Source: Chitinophaga pinensis
GTDB taxonomy: Bacteria > Bacteroidota > Bacteroidia > Chitinophagales > Chitinophagaceae
Assembly: GCA_943327275.2 (NCBI GenBank)
Contig: CALPWM020000004.1
Span: 1 to 33,984, forward strand
DNA: 33,984 bases
Direction of reading: 5' to 3'
The translations under genes and the position numbers were made by a program. Each line of letters opens with the position of its first letter. Position 1 is the first letter of the stretch. Positions 19,013 through 26,694 of this stretch are shown here, in pieces. The notes beneath the pieces were generated by a model. The model saw only the letters and a list, made by a program, of their open reading frames with translations, was not told where the DNA came from and did not search any database.

Positions 19013-20119
19013 TTACTTGCGGTATTGGGCGTACAAGGGTTTTTCCATTCTTTTCCAGTAAGCAAAAAATGATGGGTGGTAACCGGTAACCTTGTCTGAT
19101 ATCCAGTCTCTGGGATCTTCCTGCCCCTTGTATCCAATGTTCAAAGGATGCTCTTTGTAATAGATTTCTTTGATGTTGTGCTGATGACATAGCTGATCAA
19201 AAGATCCGACATAAACCTGCATGCTGGGGATGTTCTTGCTCAGGGCCAGCATGAATTCCATGCAGTGATTACTCACAGGATAGTTGTTGAAAAATTCGGG
19301 ATCCAGCAACAAGATGCGGTTACACGATTCATTTGCATGCCAAAGCGGATCCAGGTTATAATAATTGTACACAAATGTTGGGCGCTGCTGGTCAATCTGC
19401 AGCGGAGCAGCATCGGGCAGGATTGTTTGCAGGGATACAGTTTGCGTGTCCTTCAAATGCTGTGGGCAATCTGTTGTTTCAAACTGCTCATAAGCTTTGT
19501 CCAGGAAAGTATTCAACTGATTTGTATGCGCATATTTGTTGATATTCTCCTGGTTGGCATAATATTTTTTCGAGCTGTTGGCACCCGCAACCCATTGCCA
19601 ACTGCAGGCATTGCTGGCCCAATCTCCATCCAGCAGGTGATAGTACATCCACCGGGCTGGGTGCAGCCAATGCGAGTGTGCGATGTTGCAAGCCACCGAT
19701 GCTGTGTACATCCTGCAGTGGTTGTGCATGTAACCTGTGGCATAGAGCTGGCGGATGGCAGTATCAATCGCTTCGATACCCGTAATGGCCTCGAGGATGG
19801 CGGAAGAAATTGCATGGTTGCTGACTGGCTCCTGCGGATGCTTGATGTCTTCATTCAGGTTTTTCACCTGCCCCACCCGTTGAAAATAATCCCTCCAGCA
19901 CAATTCTTTGACAAAAGATTCAATTTGGTTGATGGTATAGCCTTTCGACATGACATGATCAAGCACTTGTTTGGTGCTGATCACACCCCTTGAAATATAA
20001 GGAGACAGATAACTGACATCGCCATCCACAAAATTCCTTGTTTTGCCATACTTCAGCGGGTCGATGGCATCTATACGTTCAAGAATGGTTTGATAATCGG
20101 TGGCAAAGCCCAGTTGCAT
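19013..20119 (-). CDS. Photolyase-family FAD-binding protein with apparent domain permutation
   Basis: It begins directly with the photolyase FAD domain: YGKTRNFVDGDVSYLSPYIS, FVKELCWRDYFQRVG, then ATGYMHNHCRMYTASVACNI, and LLDGDWASNACSWQWVAGAN, the canonical FAD/substrate pocket with Asn and W-Q-W. No N-terminal antenna domain is encoded: an in-frame TGA (20183-20185) closes the frame 21 codons upstream. Instead about 130 residues follow the FAD domain, with NRILLLDPEFFNNYPVSNHC, MQVYVGSFDQL and IKEIYYKEHP, which look like alternating strand and helix and resemble the alpha/beta domain of photolyase-related proteins. The tail is TGYHPSFFAYWKRMEKPLY. It is the first gene of the operon. I recall similar proteins in Bacteroidota annotated only as FAD-binding domain proteins. 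The role (repair, light sensing) is unknown. Confidence 0.85.
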   Translation of the reverse strand: MQLGFATDYQTILERIDAIDPLKYGKTRNFVDGDVSYLSPYISRGVISTKQVLDHVMSKGYTINQIESFVKELCWRDYFQRVGQVKNLNEDIKHPQEPVSNHAISSAILEAITGIEAIDTAIRQLYATGYMHNHCRMYTASVACNIAHSHWLHPARWMYYHLLDGDWASNACSWQWVAGANSSKKYYANQENINKYAHTNQLNTFLDKAYEQFETTDCPQHLKDTQTVSLQTILPDAAPLQIDQQRPTFVYNYYNLDPLWHANESCNRILLLDPEFFNNYPVSNHCMEFMLALSKNIPSMQVYVGSFDQLCHQHNIKEIYYKEHPLNIGYKGQEDPRDWISDKVTGYHPSFFAYWKRMEKPLYAQYRK

Positions 20120-20157
20120 CTGATGACTGATTTGATGGGGTGATGAAGTAACTGCAG

Positions 20158-20180
20158 TTGTCAGACGAGAAGGCTGACAA
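20158..20180. promoter_or_regulatory. Dyad upstream of the photolyase operon
   Basis: TTGTCAG (20158-20164) and CTGACAA (20174-20180) are perfect 7-bp inverted arms with a 9-base spacer, 39-61 bases upstream of the first photolyase start codon. It is positioned as an operator; a light-responsive MerR-type (CarH/LitR) repressor is one possibility, by analogy only. Confidence 0.35.
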
Positions 20181-20360
20181 ACTCAATTGTAGAAGTAAAC
20201 AACAAAAACTGGAGAGTTTAGTTCTTAAACACCCAGTTCACCAATTTTCTGTTCAAAATACAGCTCAACTTCCGTGTTTGGACGTGTTTTACTTCCGAAG
20301 CTTGCAGGGAATTGGATGATTCACCAATTGGGGCAGGCAGATTTTTCCTGAAAAGCAAAG

Positions 20361-20543
20361 ATTGCCTTGTATTTTATCTTTTTTGCCATCATCATTGCCT
20401 TGTATTTTCTCGTTTTAAATAAAATTACCTTGGTTAAAGAAAGCGTTTTGCTTAAATTACCCCATTTTTAATACATCTTAATTGTCATTTTACCCCAACT
20501 TTATGACATATATAATTAAAATCTACCCTAACTTTGTTACATG
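20361..20543 (+). repeat. Six-unit degenerate repeat array (about 33-bp period) running into the ATPase start codon
   Basis: This is the main content of the 421-base gap 20120-20540. Units start TGCC at 20363 and 20396 and TACC at 20426, 20458, 20491 and 20524 (spacings 33, 30, 32, 33, 33). The first two share an exact 15-mer, ATTGCCTTGTATTTT, at 20361 and 20394. The last two share TACCC[CT]AACTTT[AG]T[GT]ACAT, and the final copy overlaps the ATG at 20541. That last copy also contains TAACTTTG (20529-20536), an exact -7 box ending 4 bases before the ATG, so a leaderless transcript is possible. There is no cas gene and the spacers are not unique inserts, so this is not a CRISPR. Confidence 0.65.
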
Positions 20544-21911
20544 TTTAAACGTCAGTTGTTACATGAACTGGAAAAATGGGCCATCAAAGACAACCGGAAG
20601 CCCCTCGTCATAAGGGGTGCCAGGCAGGTTGGAAAAACAACATTGGTAAATGAATTTGCCAAGCATTATGCACAGTATATCTATTTGAACCTGGAGCTTA
20701 ATGAAGATAAAGAGCCATTCGAGGAATTCACGTCCATTGAAAATTTGGTAAGTGCCCTGTTCTTTTTAAAAAACAAGACATTATCCCAAAAAAGCAAAAC
20801 GCTGATCTTCATCGACGAAATCCAGGAAGTACCCAAGGCATTAAACATACTCCGCTATTTTTTCGAGTCTGTCCCTGAAATTTCAGTTATCGCCGCAGGA
20901 AGTATGTTGGAGACATTGTTTGACAAGAACATCAGTTTTCCAATTGGCCGGGTTGAATACAAAGTAATCAGACCTGTTTCGTTTCCAGAATTTCTCTCTG
21001 CCATAGGAGAAACAGCTGCCCTGAAGGAATTGACCCAAATACCACTTTCAAAATTTGCACATTCAAAACTCCTAGGATTATTTCACAAGTATGCTTTGAT
21101 TGGGGGGATGCCTGAAGTGGTGGAACATTATGCAACCCATAAGGACCTTGTTGCATTGGCTCCCATCTATGATGCACTGATCAATGGCTATTTACAAGAT
21201 GTAGAAAAGTATGCATCAAGCAATGCGCAAATACAACACATTCGTCATTGTATTCAAGCGTCATTTTCTCAGGCTGGTAAGAGAATAAAATTTGAAGGTT
21301 TTGGAAATTCGGCATACAAGTCTCGTGAAATGGGGGAAGCATTGCGAACGTTGGAAAAGGCATTGTTACTGCAACTGAATTACCCTAATACTACAGCCAC
21401 GCTACCGATAGTTCCTGACTTAAAAAAGTCTCCACGCCTTCAGATTTTAGACACAGGATTATTAAACTATTATGTTGGCTTGCAAAGAGATATCATAGGC
21501 ACAAAAGATTTGAACAGCATTTATCAGGGAACAATGATAGAGCATCTTACAGGCCAGGAATTACTGGCACCACAATTCAATGCACTGAGTGCTTTGCAGT
21601 TTTGGGTAAGAGAAAACAAGGGGTCTACTGCCGAAGTGGATTATATATATCCTTACGAAGGGCTGATCATTCCAATCGAGGTTAAGTCGGGCAAGGAAGG
21701 AACCTTAAAATCCTTGCATAGTTTCATGGACATCGCTCCTCATGATATGGCCATTCGATTGTATGCTGGTGAAGTAATGATAACTGAGGCAGTTACCCCA
21801 AATGGGAAAAAATACAAATTACTCAACCTTCCATATTTTCTTTCCTCCCAAATTGAAAATTATATCTCTTGGTTTAGACGAATTGGTTTGGTCGAAAAAT
21901 CCAATGATTGA
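20541..21911 (+). CDS. AAA+ ATPase with DUF4143 domain
   Basis: A P-loop ATPase of the AAA_14/DUF4143 group, widespread and often mobile in bacteria. Its role is unsettled; toxin-antitoxin-like or defence roles have been suggested. Walker A is GARQVGKTT (residues 26-34), Walker B is LIFIDEIQEV (Asp92, Glu93). The DUF4143 C-terminal part includes SPRLQILDTGLLNYYVGLQ and ends with a PD-(D/E)XK-like stretch AEVDYIYPYEGLIIPIEVKS, with Asp and Glu-x-Lys residues in nuclease-like order. The 456-residue length is usual. A second, divergent DUF4143 ATPase lies at 26695-27870. The repeat array in front overlaps the start codon and probably controls expression. Confidence 0.9.
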   Translation: MFKRQLLHELEKWAIKDNRKPLVIRGARQVGKTTLVNEFAKHYAQYIYLNLELNEDKEPFEEFTSIENLVSALFFLKNKTLSQKSKTLIFIDEIQEVPKALNILRYFFESVPEISVIAAGSMLETLFDKNISFPIGRVEYKVIRPVSFPEFLSAIGETAALKELTQIPLSKFAHSKLLGLFHKYALIGGMPEVVEHYATHKDLVALAPIYDALINGYLQDVEKYASSNAQIQHIRHCIQASFSQAGKRIKFEGFGNSAYKSREMGEALRTLEKALLLQLNYPNTTATLPIVPDLKKSPRLQILDTGLLNYYVGLQRDIIGTKDLNSIYQGTMIEHLTGQELLAPQFNALSALQFWVRENKGSTAEVDYIYPYEGLIIPIEVKSGKEGTLKSLHSFMDIAPHDMAIRLYAGEVMITEAVTPNGKKYKLLNLPYFLSSQIENYISWFRRIGLVEKSND

Positions 21912-21983
21912 TCCATGAGTTCTTTCTGCAATTGGGACTACATCGAATGGATTTTTGCTTAACAAACTTATTTGATCAACCAA

Positions 21984-22922
21984 CTATCGTTTGGTGGCCG
22001 AAGCCATCCACGTCGCTGCATTTGACAATATCTGCATGACTTTTTCCTCCTTAAACACTGGAAATGTTTCATGTCCTGGCCTGAAGTAAAAAACCTTTCC
22101 TTTTCCAAGGTTCCAGAGCATCCCCGACCTGAACCATTCGCCTTTTTCCCAGGTTTCTTCAAACAGCACCTGATCTGGTGCAGGCACATGAAAAGGTTCA
22201 TTGTACATTTCAGTCTGTGGAATCATGAAATTCTTTGGTAAGCCTTTCATGATGGGATGGTTGGGCTGCAAAACATTTACATTGCTTGGTTTCCCATCAT
22301 TTCTAACGGATGGAAAACAACAAATGGGCAGATGAACCTCTGCTGTTTTATGTCCATCAGGAAACCTCCTCTCAACCATATATGGCGTGATTCTTGAATC
22401 GTATTTTGGGATGGTATACTGTTTTGTTGGAGATATAAATTTGAGATCTTCCTCTTTAAAGGTTCCGTCTGCCATTATCCTGATCTTGGTGATTTCATTC
22501 ATCGCCTGAACAAACGGCGTTGCCCAATGTGCTGAATGTAGGGCAATGAACGACAATTTTCCGGCCTTGATTCTTTCAACAATATCCTTTCCTTTTTGAG
22601 GAGATATCTCTGCTTGCTTAACATGACCCCACCAGATCAACACGTCTGTTTCGTTGAGTAAACTTTCTGAAATTCCTTGCTCAGCTTCATTTAATCCTGA
22701 AGAAACAACTGTAAATGCCGGATTCTTTTTCAATTGTTCTGCGATACAGTTTCCCAGAAAATTATCATAGGCTTCCTTTTCTGCATCGGATCTTTCATCC
22801 CAAATGAGAATGCGAATTTTTTTTGCATTTACTGGGACTGCATTCAGGTATGAAGGCATAAGCAATGCTGAAGCGGCAGCAATGGATGTGTTTTTTAAAA
22901 ACAAGCGTCTTTTATTTTCCAT
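21984..22922 (-). CDS. ThuA-like domain protein with Tat signal
   Basis: ThuA-like proteins have a glutamine-amidotransferase-like fold and occur with Gfo/Idh sugar oxidoreductases; they are linked to disaccharide use in rhizobia. The N-terminus MENKRRLFLKNTSIAAASAL is a Tat-type signal. The body shows KIRILIWDERSDAEKEAYDN, DVLIWWGHVKQAEISPQKGK and GKLSFIALHSAHWATPF, and the end WFRSGMLWNLGKGKVFYFRP with GHETFPVF, all in the usual ThuA order. The 312-residue length fits. It starts 40 bases behind the SUMF1 gene and is probably co-transcribed with it. The substrate is unknown, but it fits the sugar-oxidation theme of the window. Confidence 0.88.
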   Translation of the reverse strand: MENKRRLFLKNTSIAAASALLMPSYLNAVPVNAKKIRILIWDERSDAEKEAYDNFLGNCIAEQLKKNPAFTVVSSGLNEAEQGISESLLNETDVLIWWGHVKQAEISPQKGKDIVERIKAGKLSFIALHSAHWATPFVQAMNEITKIRIMADGTFKEEDLKFISPTKQYTIPKYDSRITPYMVERRFPDGHKTAEVHLPICCFPSVRNDGKPSNVNVLQPNHPIMKGLPKNFMIPQTEMYNEPFHVPAPDQVLFEETWEKGEWFRSGMLWNLGKGKVFYFRPGHETFPVFKEEKVMQILSNAATWMASATKR

Positions 22923-22962
22923 GATTTACTATTGAAAGTTATCAAAATTTTCTGCCGTTTTC

Positions 22963-23766
22963 TCAATCCTCCAACACCTTCATCACCACCCGAAACCCAA
23001 TATCAGCCTGGGCCTTGGTATAGGATTTTTCGCTGGAGATGCGAACCTGATAGGCAGGGTCCTGAAAGCTTCCGCCCTTGGCGATGCCGTTTTCTTCAAT
23101 CATCTCTGCTACATTTCCACACATGTTGTACAAGCCAAATGAGTTGGGATAAAAAGATTGGATGGGGGAAAGAATATAGGTCTGCTGATCAGCGTTGATT
23201 TCATTGTACCTGTTGCTCGATGAATCAAAAACAAAATTGGTATGCTTGAAATTGCACAAATACTGTTTGCGATTGTTTTGAACAAAACCAGTTCCCCAGG
23301 TATACATTTTTGAAGTATCTCCTTTGTTCGCGGCAAAAATCCATTCCTCTTTACTGGGCAATTTGAACACCACTTTTTTATGCTTGCGGTTTGGATACTC
23401 ATGGTATTTTTCAGTCAGCCATTGGCAATATTGAAGGGCAGCTTCGTAGCTCACACCAACAACTGGATATTGATCATAGCTGGTATGGCGAAAATAAAAT
23501 TGAACAAGTGGGGAGGCGATTTGTGGATTGGCTTTCCAGACCAGCGTGTCAGGAAAGCAATGGTTGTATATGCCAGTTTTTTTGTTGCTCAACAAATCAG
23601 CGAGGAAGTTGCGATAGTCCAGATTGGAAACTTCATATTTTGAAACATATAAATCCTTCTGCGTTTTTACAAAATTTGATTTGATGTTTTTCAGGGCAAG
23701 CGGCTGATCTTCTATGATAGAAAATGAAACCAATGCGATGAAGCCAATACTGAAAGCCAATTTCAT
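22963..23766 (-). CDS. SUMF1 (FGE-sulfatase) domain protein without catalytic cysteines
   Basis: A formylglycine-generating-enzyme-like fold used in Bacteroidota as a binding or structural domain (for example in gliding proteins). A short signal peptide or anchor, MKLAFSIGFIALVSFSI, has no lipobox Cys. Fold landmarks are YVSKYEVSNLDYRNFLADLL, YPVVGVSYEAALQYCQWLTE, FKLPSKEEWIFAANKG, NSFGLYNMCGNVAEMIE, GIAKGGSFQDPAYQVRIS and the terminal IGFRVVMKV. The C-terminal cysteines needed for formylglycine generation are missing (the motif ends G-F-R-V), so sulfatase activation is unlikely, and no sulfatase is in the window. It is divergent from the PQQ dehydrogenase gene and upstream of ThuA. Confidence 0.85.
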   Translation of the reverse strand: MKLAFSIGFIALVSFSIIEDQPLALKNIKSNFVKTQKDLYVSKYEVSNLDYRNFLADLLSNKKTGIYNHCFPDTLVWKANPQIASPLVQFYFRHTSYDQYPVVGVSYEAALQYCQWLTEKYHEYPNRKHKKVVFKLPSKEEWIFAANKGDTSKMYTWGTGFVQNNRKQYLCNFKHTNFVFDSSSNRYNEINADQQTYILSPIQSFYPNSFGLYNMCGNVAEMIEENGIAKGGSFQDPAYQVRISSEKSYTKAQADIGFRVVMKVLED

Positions 23767-23799
23767 AAAGGGCTGATTTGATCCTTATAAAGTTACGCG

Positions 23800-23829
23800 T
23801 TTGCCATCTCCCAATAATCTCTATTTTTG
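23800..23829 (+). promoter_or_regulatory. Bacteroidota-type promoter for the PQQ dehydrogenase gene
   Basis: TTTG (23800-23803), 18 bases, then TATTTTTG (23822-23829), an exact TAnnTTTG. It sits 21 bases before the ATG at 23851 and overlaps the alternative TTG start at 23827, which is therefore unlikely. Confidence 0.55.
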
Positions 23830-23835
23830 GTTTTA

Positions 23836-23847
23836 ACAAGCGCTTGT
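23836..23847. promoter_or_regulatory. 12-bp perfect palindrome in the PQQ dehydrogenase leader
   Basis: ACAAGCGCTTGT lies between the -7 box and the ATG at 23851. Even palindromes with a central CG are typical LacI-family operators, and one placed over the transcription start would act as a repressor site. No LacI-type gene is nearby. Confidence 0.4.
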
Positions 23848-23850
23848 CTG

Positions 23851-26019
23851 ATGAGTACAATCAAATACTATTTTTCTGTTGCCTTGCTTATTTGCACAGC
23901 AATGCTCGGTTGCATTTCATCGGGCTTGCATAAAACCTATACAGATTGGCGGGTTACGGGTGGCGGCAAGGAAAACCTGCATTACTCCTCCATCAAACAA
24001 ATTGATACCAACAACATCCAAAACCTTGAAATTGCCTGGATCTATCATACTGAAAACAAGGACCAGAAGCGCTTTGGTGCCATGGAATGCAATCCCATCA
24101 TCATCGATTCTGTGATGTTTGGTGTTTCGCCCAGGCTAAAACTCTTTGCGATCAATGCCAGTACTGGAAAAGAACTTTGGACATTCAATCCTGCAGATTC
24201 TGTTGCCAACAAGACCTGGCACCGCAACAGCGTTAACATGAATCGGGGTGTGGCGTATTGGGCTGAGGGTGAAGACAAACGCATCATCTACACAGTTGGT
24301 CCGGTGGCCATGGAAGTGAATGCATCAACTGGTAAATTGATCAGCAGTTTTGGGAACAATGGCGGCATCAACCTTGCCGCAGGGCTGGGTAGGGATTCCA
24401 CCAAAGTATTTGTTGCGCCCACCTCTCCTGTGATGGTCTACAAAAACCTGTTTTTCCTGAGTGGCCTGGTGGGTGATGAAACCCCCGGTCATATCCGCGC
24501 TTTTGATGTGAAAACAGGTCAGCAAAAATGGATTTTTCATACCATCCCTTATCCCGGCGAAGCCGGTCATGAAACCTGGGAAGACAGCACGGCGTATAAA
24601 TACATGGGCTCCACCAACAGCTGGGCGGGTTTTAGCCTGGACGAGAAAAGAGGAATTCTTTTTGCGCCCACCGGCAATCCTTCCAACGATTTTTATGGCG
24701 GTGGCAGGCTGGGGATGGGGCTCTATGGCAACTGCCTGCTGGCCATCAATGCTGAAACAGGAAAACTGATCTGGCATTTCCAGACAGTGCACCACGATGT
24801 CTGGGACTTGGACCTTCCAGCACCTCCTGCCCTGATCACGGTAAAGCACAATGGCAAAATGATTGATGCAGTGGCACAAACAACCAAAACCGGATTTGTA
24901 TTCCTGTTTGATCGTGAAACGGGTAAACCGCTTTTTCCGGTGGATGAAGTACCTGTTGATTACATGAGTCCACTCAAAAACGAAAAACTTTGGCCTACCC
25001 AGCCCATGCCCCGTTTGCCCAAACCCATTGTAAGACAGGCTTTCAACCATGCTGATTTGAACAAGTTGGTCAGCGACTCCAGCTACCGCAACATCGAAAA
25101 AAGATTCCTGGGCTATCGTTCAGGAAAAATGTTCAACCCACCATCAACTGAGGGAACCATTGTTTTACCGGGATACGATGGCGGTGCAGAATGGGGCGGT
25201 CCTGCTTTTGATCCTGCAACAAAACTGCTTTATGTCAATGCCAATGAAATGAGCTGGGTCTTGAACATGGTTGAAAACAAGCCGGATAAGAAAACGGTAA
25301 AAACAAAACTTGAAGCTGGCACAACACTCTACAGCCAGCATTGCATGGGCTGTCATGGCCCCGAAAGGCTTGGTGGTGGCGATTATCCGTCCATCATGGG
25401 TGTTGAGAAAAAATATACAACGGAGACATTCAACCAGCTGATCACTACGGGAAGAAGAATGATGCCGGGCAACAACAGCTTGAGCAGCGAGGAAAAAAAT
25501 GCCATTGCTGCTTTCATCCTTGACATCAAGGATGAACAGAAGAAACCATTTACTGGATCGGACACAAAAGAAGGAGTGGCTCAAAAACAAGGTTATGGGT
25601 TCACGGGTTACAACAAATTTTTAACCCCTGAAGGTTTCCCTGCGATCCAGCCACCCTGGGGTTCATTAACCGCCATCAACATGAATACGGGCCAACATGA
25701 ATGGAAAATACCGCTGGGAGAATTTGAATCATTGAAGGCGAAAGGCATTCCAACAACCGGCCGCGAAAACTATGGCGGACCCGTGGTTACAGCTGGTGGC
25801 CTTGTTTTCATTGGCGCCACTGCTGACGGAAAATTCAGGGCCATCAACAAACGAACAGGAAAAATCCTTCTTGAACTGGACCTACCCGCTCCGGGCGTAG
25901 CAACGCCTTCCGTTTATGCAGTGAATGGAAAACAATATATCGTCATCGCCTGCGGTGGCTCAAAATGGGAAGGCAAATCCAGCGATGCCTATGTGGCGTT
26001 TGCGTTGAAGGATCAATAA
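23851..26019 (+). CDS. PQQ-dependent dehydrogenase with internal cytochrome c domain, lipoprotein
   Basis: An exported quinoprotein that oxidises an alcohol or sugar and passes electrons to the respiratory chain. The start at MSTIKYYFSVALLICTAMLGC gives a lipoprotein signal (Cys at about residue 21) and agrees with the promoter. The beta-propeller begins DWRVTGGGKENLHYSSIKQI; repeats include ALNAS-type segments such as LFAINASTGKELWTFNP, GHIRAFDVKTGQQKWIFHT and LLAINAETGKLIWHFQT. A haem c site CMGCH (Cys about 498) lies in an insert (TLYSQHCMGCHGPERLGGG, then GRRMMPGNN with the candidate axial Met). The propeller then closes with GKQYIVIACGGSKWEGKSSD. Its 722-residue length is that of the propeller-plus-haem type. 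No PQQ synthesis genes are present here. Confidence 0.9.
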   Translation: MSTIKYYFSVALLICTAMLGCISSGLHKTYTDWRVTGGGKENLHYSSIKQIDTNNIQNLEIAWIYHTENKDQKRFGAMECNPIIIDSVMFGVSPRLKLFAINASTGKELWTFNPADSVANKTWHRNSVNMNRGVAYWAEGEDKRIIYTVGPVAMEVNASTGKLISSFGNNGGINLAAGLGRDSTKVFVAPTSPVMVYKNLFFLSGLVGDETPGHIRAFDVKTGQQKWIFHTIPYPGEAGHETWEDSTAYKYMGSTNSWAGFSLDEKRGILFAPTGNPSNDFYGGGRLGMGLYGNCLLAINAETGKLIWHFQTVHHDVWDLDLPAPPALITVKHNGKMIDAVAQTTKTGFVFLFDRETGKPLFPVDEVPVDYMSPLKNEKLWPTQPMPRLPKPIVRQAFNHADLNKLVSDSSYRNIEKRFLGYRSGKMFNPPSTEGTIVLPGYDGGAEWGGPAFDPATKLLYVNANEMSWVLNMVENKPDKKTVKTKLEAGTTLYSQHCMGCHGPERLGGGDYPSIMGVEKKYTTETFNQLITTGRRMMPGNNSLSSEEKNAIAAFILDIKDEQKKPFTGSDTKEGVAQKQGYGFTGYNKFLTPEGFPAIQPPWGSLTAINMNTGQHEWKIPLGEFESLKAKGIPTTGRENYGGPVVTAGGLVFIGATADGKFRAINKRTGKILLELDLPAPGVATPSVYAVNGKQYIVIACGGSKWEGKSSDAYVAFALKDQ

Positions 26020-26146
26020 AAATCAATTGACTTTTATTGTGAATTGAGCATTGGGTTTAACTATAACATTTCTATAAACCTTTTTCCATCTGCAAGTGGT
26101 TAACTTGGAGTTTGCAAAACCGCAACCATTCCAAAACACCAAAACA

Positions 26147-26683
26147 ATGTACATGCGAATTTTTTTGATGGCCTTACTGGTTTTTTATTTCATCAACGCC
26201 AAAGCTCAATCCATCCCCGTCAATACCGGCAGCAATTTCAAGGCCTCAGATGCCAAAATTTTTTTGGACCACCACAACAAGGTGCGTGCTGAAGTGGGTG
26301 TGGGTAAACTGGCATGGAGCAGCTCGCTTTCAAACTATGCACAATCCTGGGCCAATGAACTTGCTGATAAAAAATGCAAGATGAAGCACAGCAAATGCGT
26401 TGATGCAAACGGAAGAATCCTGGGTGAAAATATTTTCTGGGGAAGTTCTTCCGCTGTCTATGGAACCCTGGATGCCTCCAAATCCTGGTACGAGGAAAAA
26501 GCATATTACAATGGAAAGCCAATCGGTGAAAACAGGGGGAAAATGATTGGTCACTACACCCAAATGGTTTGGAAGAGCACCCGTGAAGTGGGAGCAGGCG
26601 TTGCCTACTGCCCCAGTGGTGCAATCATTGTGGTGGCCAGCTACCATCCCGCAGGAAATATTGTTGGATCGGTTCCGTATTGA
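26147..26683 (+). CDS. CAP/SCP domain exported protein
   Basis: A secreted CAP-superfamily protein (PR-1/Tpx/SCP fold); bacterial members are of unclear function. I set the start at MYMRIFLMALLVFYFINAKA, a signal peptide; the upstream in-frame ATG adds 17 uncharacteristic residues. Hallmarks are HHNKVRAEVGVGKLAWSSSL, YAQSWANELA, ILGENIFWGS, GHYTQMVWKSTREVGAG and the end IIVVASYHPAGNIVG, which match the CAP signature motifs, including the His/Glu cluster. There are paired Cys at KCKMKHSKC and a late YCPSG. At 179 residues it is a compact CAP protein. It is monocistronic and convergent with the following ATPase (11-base gap). Confidence 0.9.
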   Translation: MYMRIFLMALLVFYFINAKAQSIPVNTGSNFKASDAKIFLDHHNKVRAEVGVGKLAWSSSLSNYAQSWANELADKKCKMKHSKCVDANGRILGENIFWGSSSAVYGTLDASKSWYEEKAYYNGKPIGENRGKMIGHYTQMVWKSTREVGAGVAYCPSGAIIVVASYHPAGNIVGSVPY

Positions 26684-26694
26684 AAAACACATCA

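Noticed and set aside
18874-20119. Frameshifted single photolyase split into two genes (17510-19012 and 19013-20119)
   Set aside because: Both halves carry their own complete FAD domain with different motifs, so they are two genes, not one broken gene.
20361-20543. Regular 33-bp repeats considered as a CRISPR array
   Set aside because: The repeats are degenerate, have no conserved repeat-plus-unique-spacer pattern, no cas genes are near, and the last unit overlaps a start codon.
22963-23766. Formylglycine-generating enzyme for sulfatases
   Set aside because: The catalytic cysteines are absent and no sulfatase gene is in the window.
23827-23850. Upstream TTG start for the PQQ dehydrogenase
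   Set aside because: It lies inside the -7 box, and the ATG at 23851 gives a clean lipoprotein signal.
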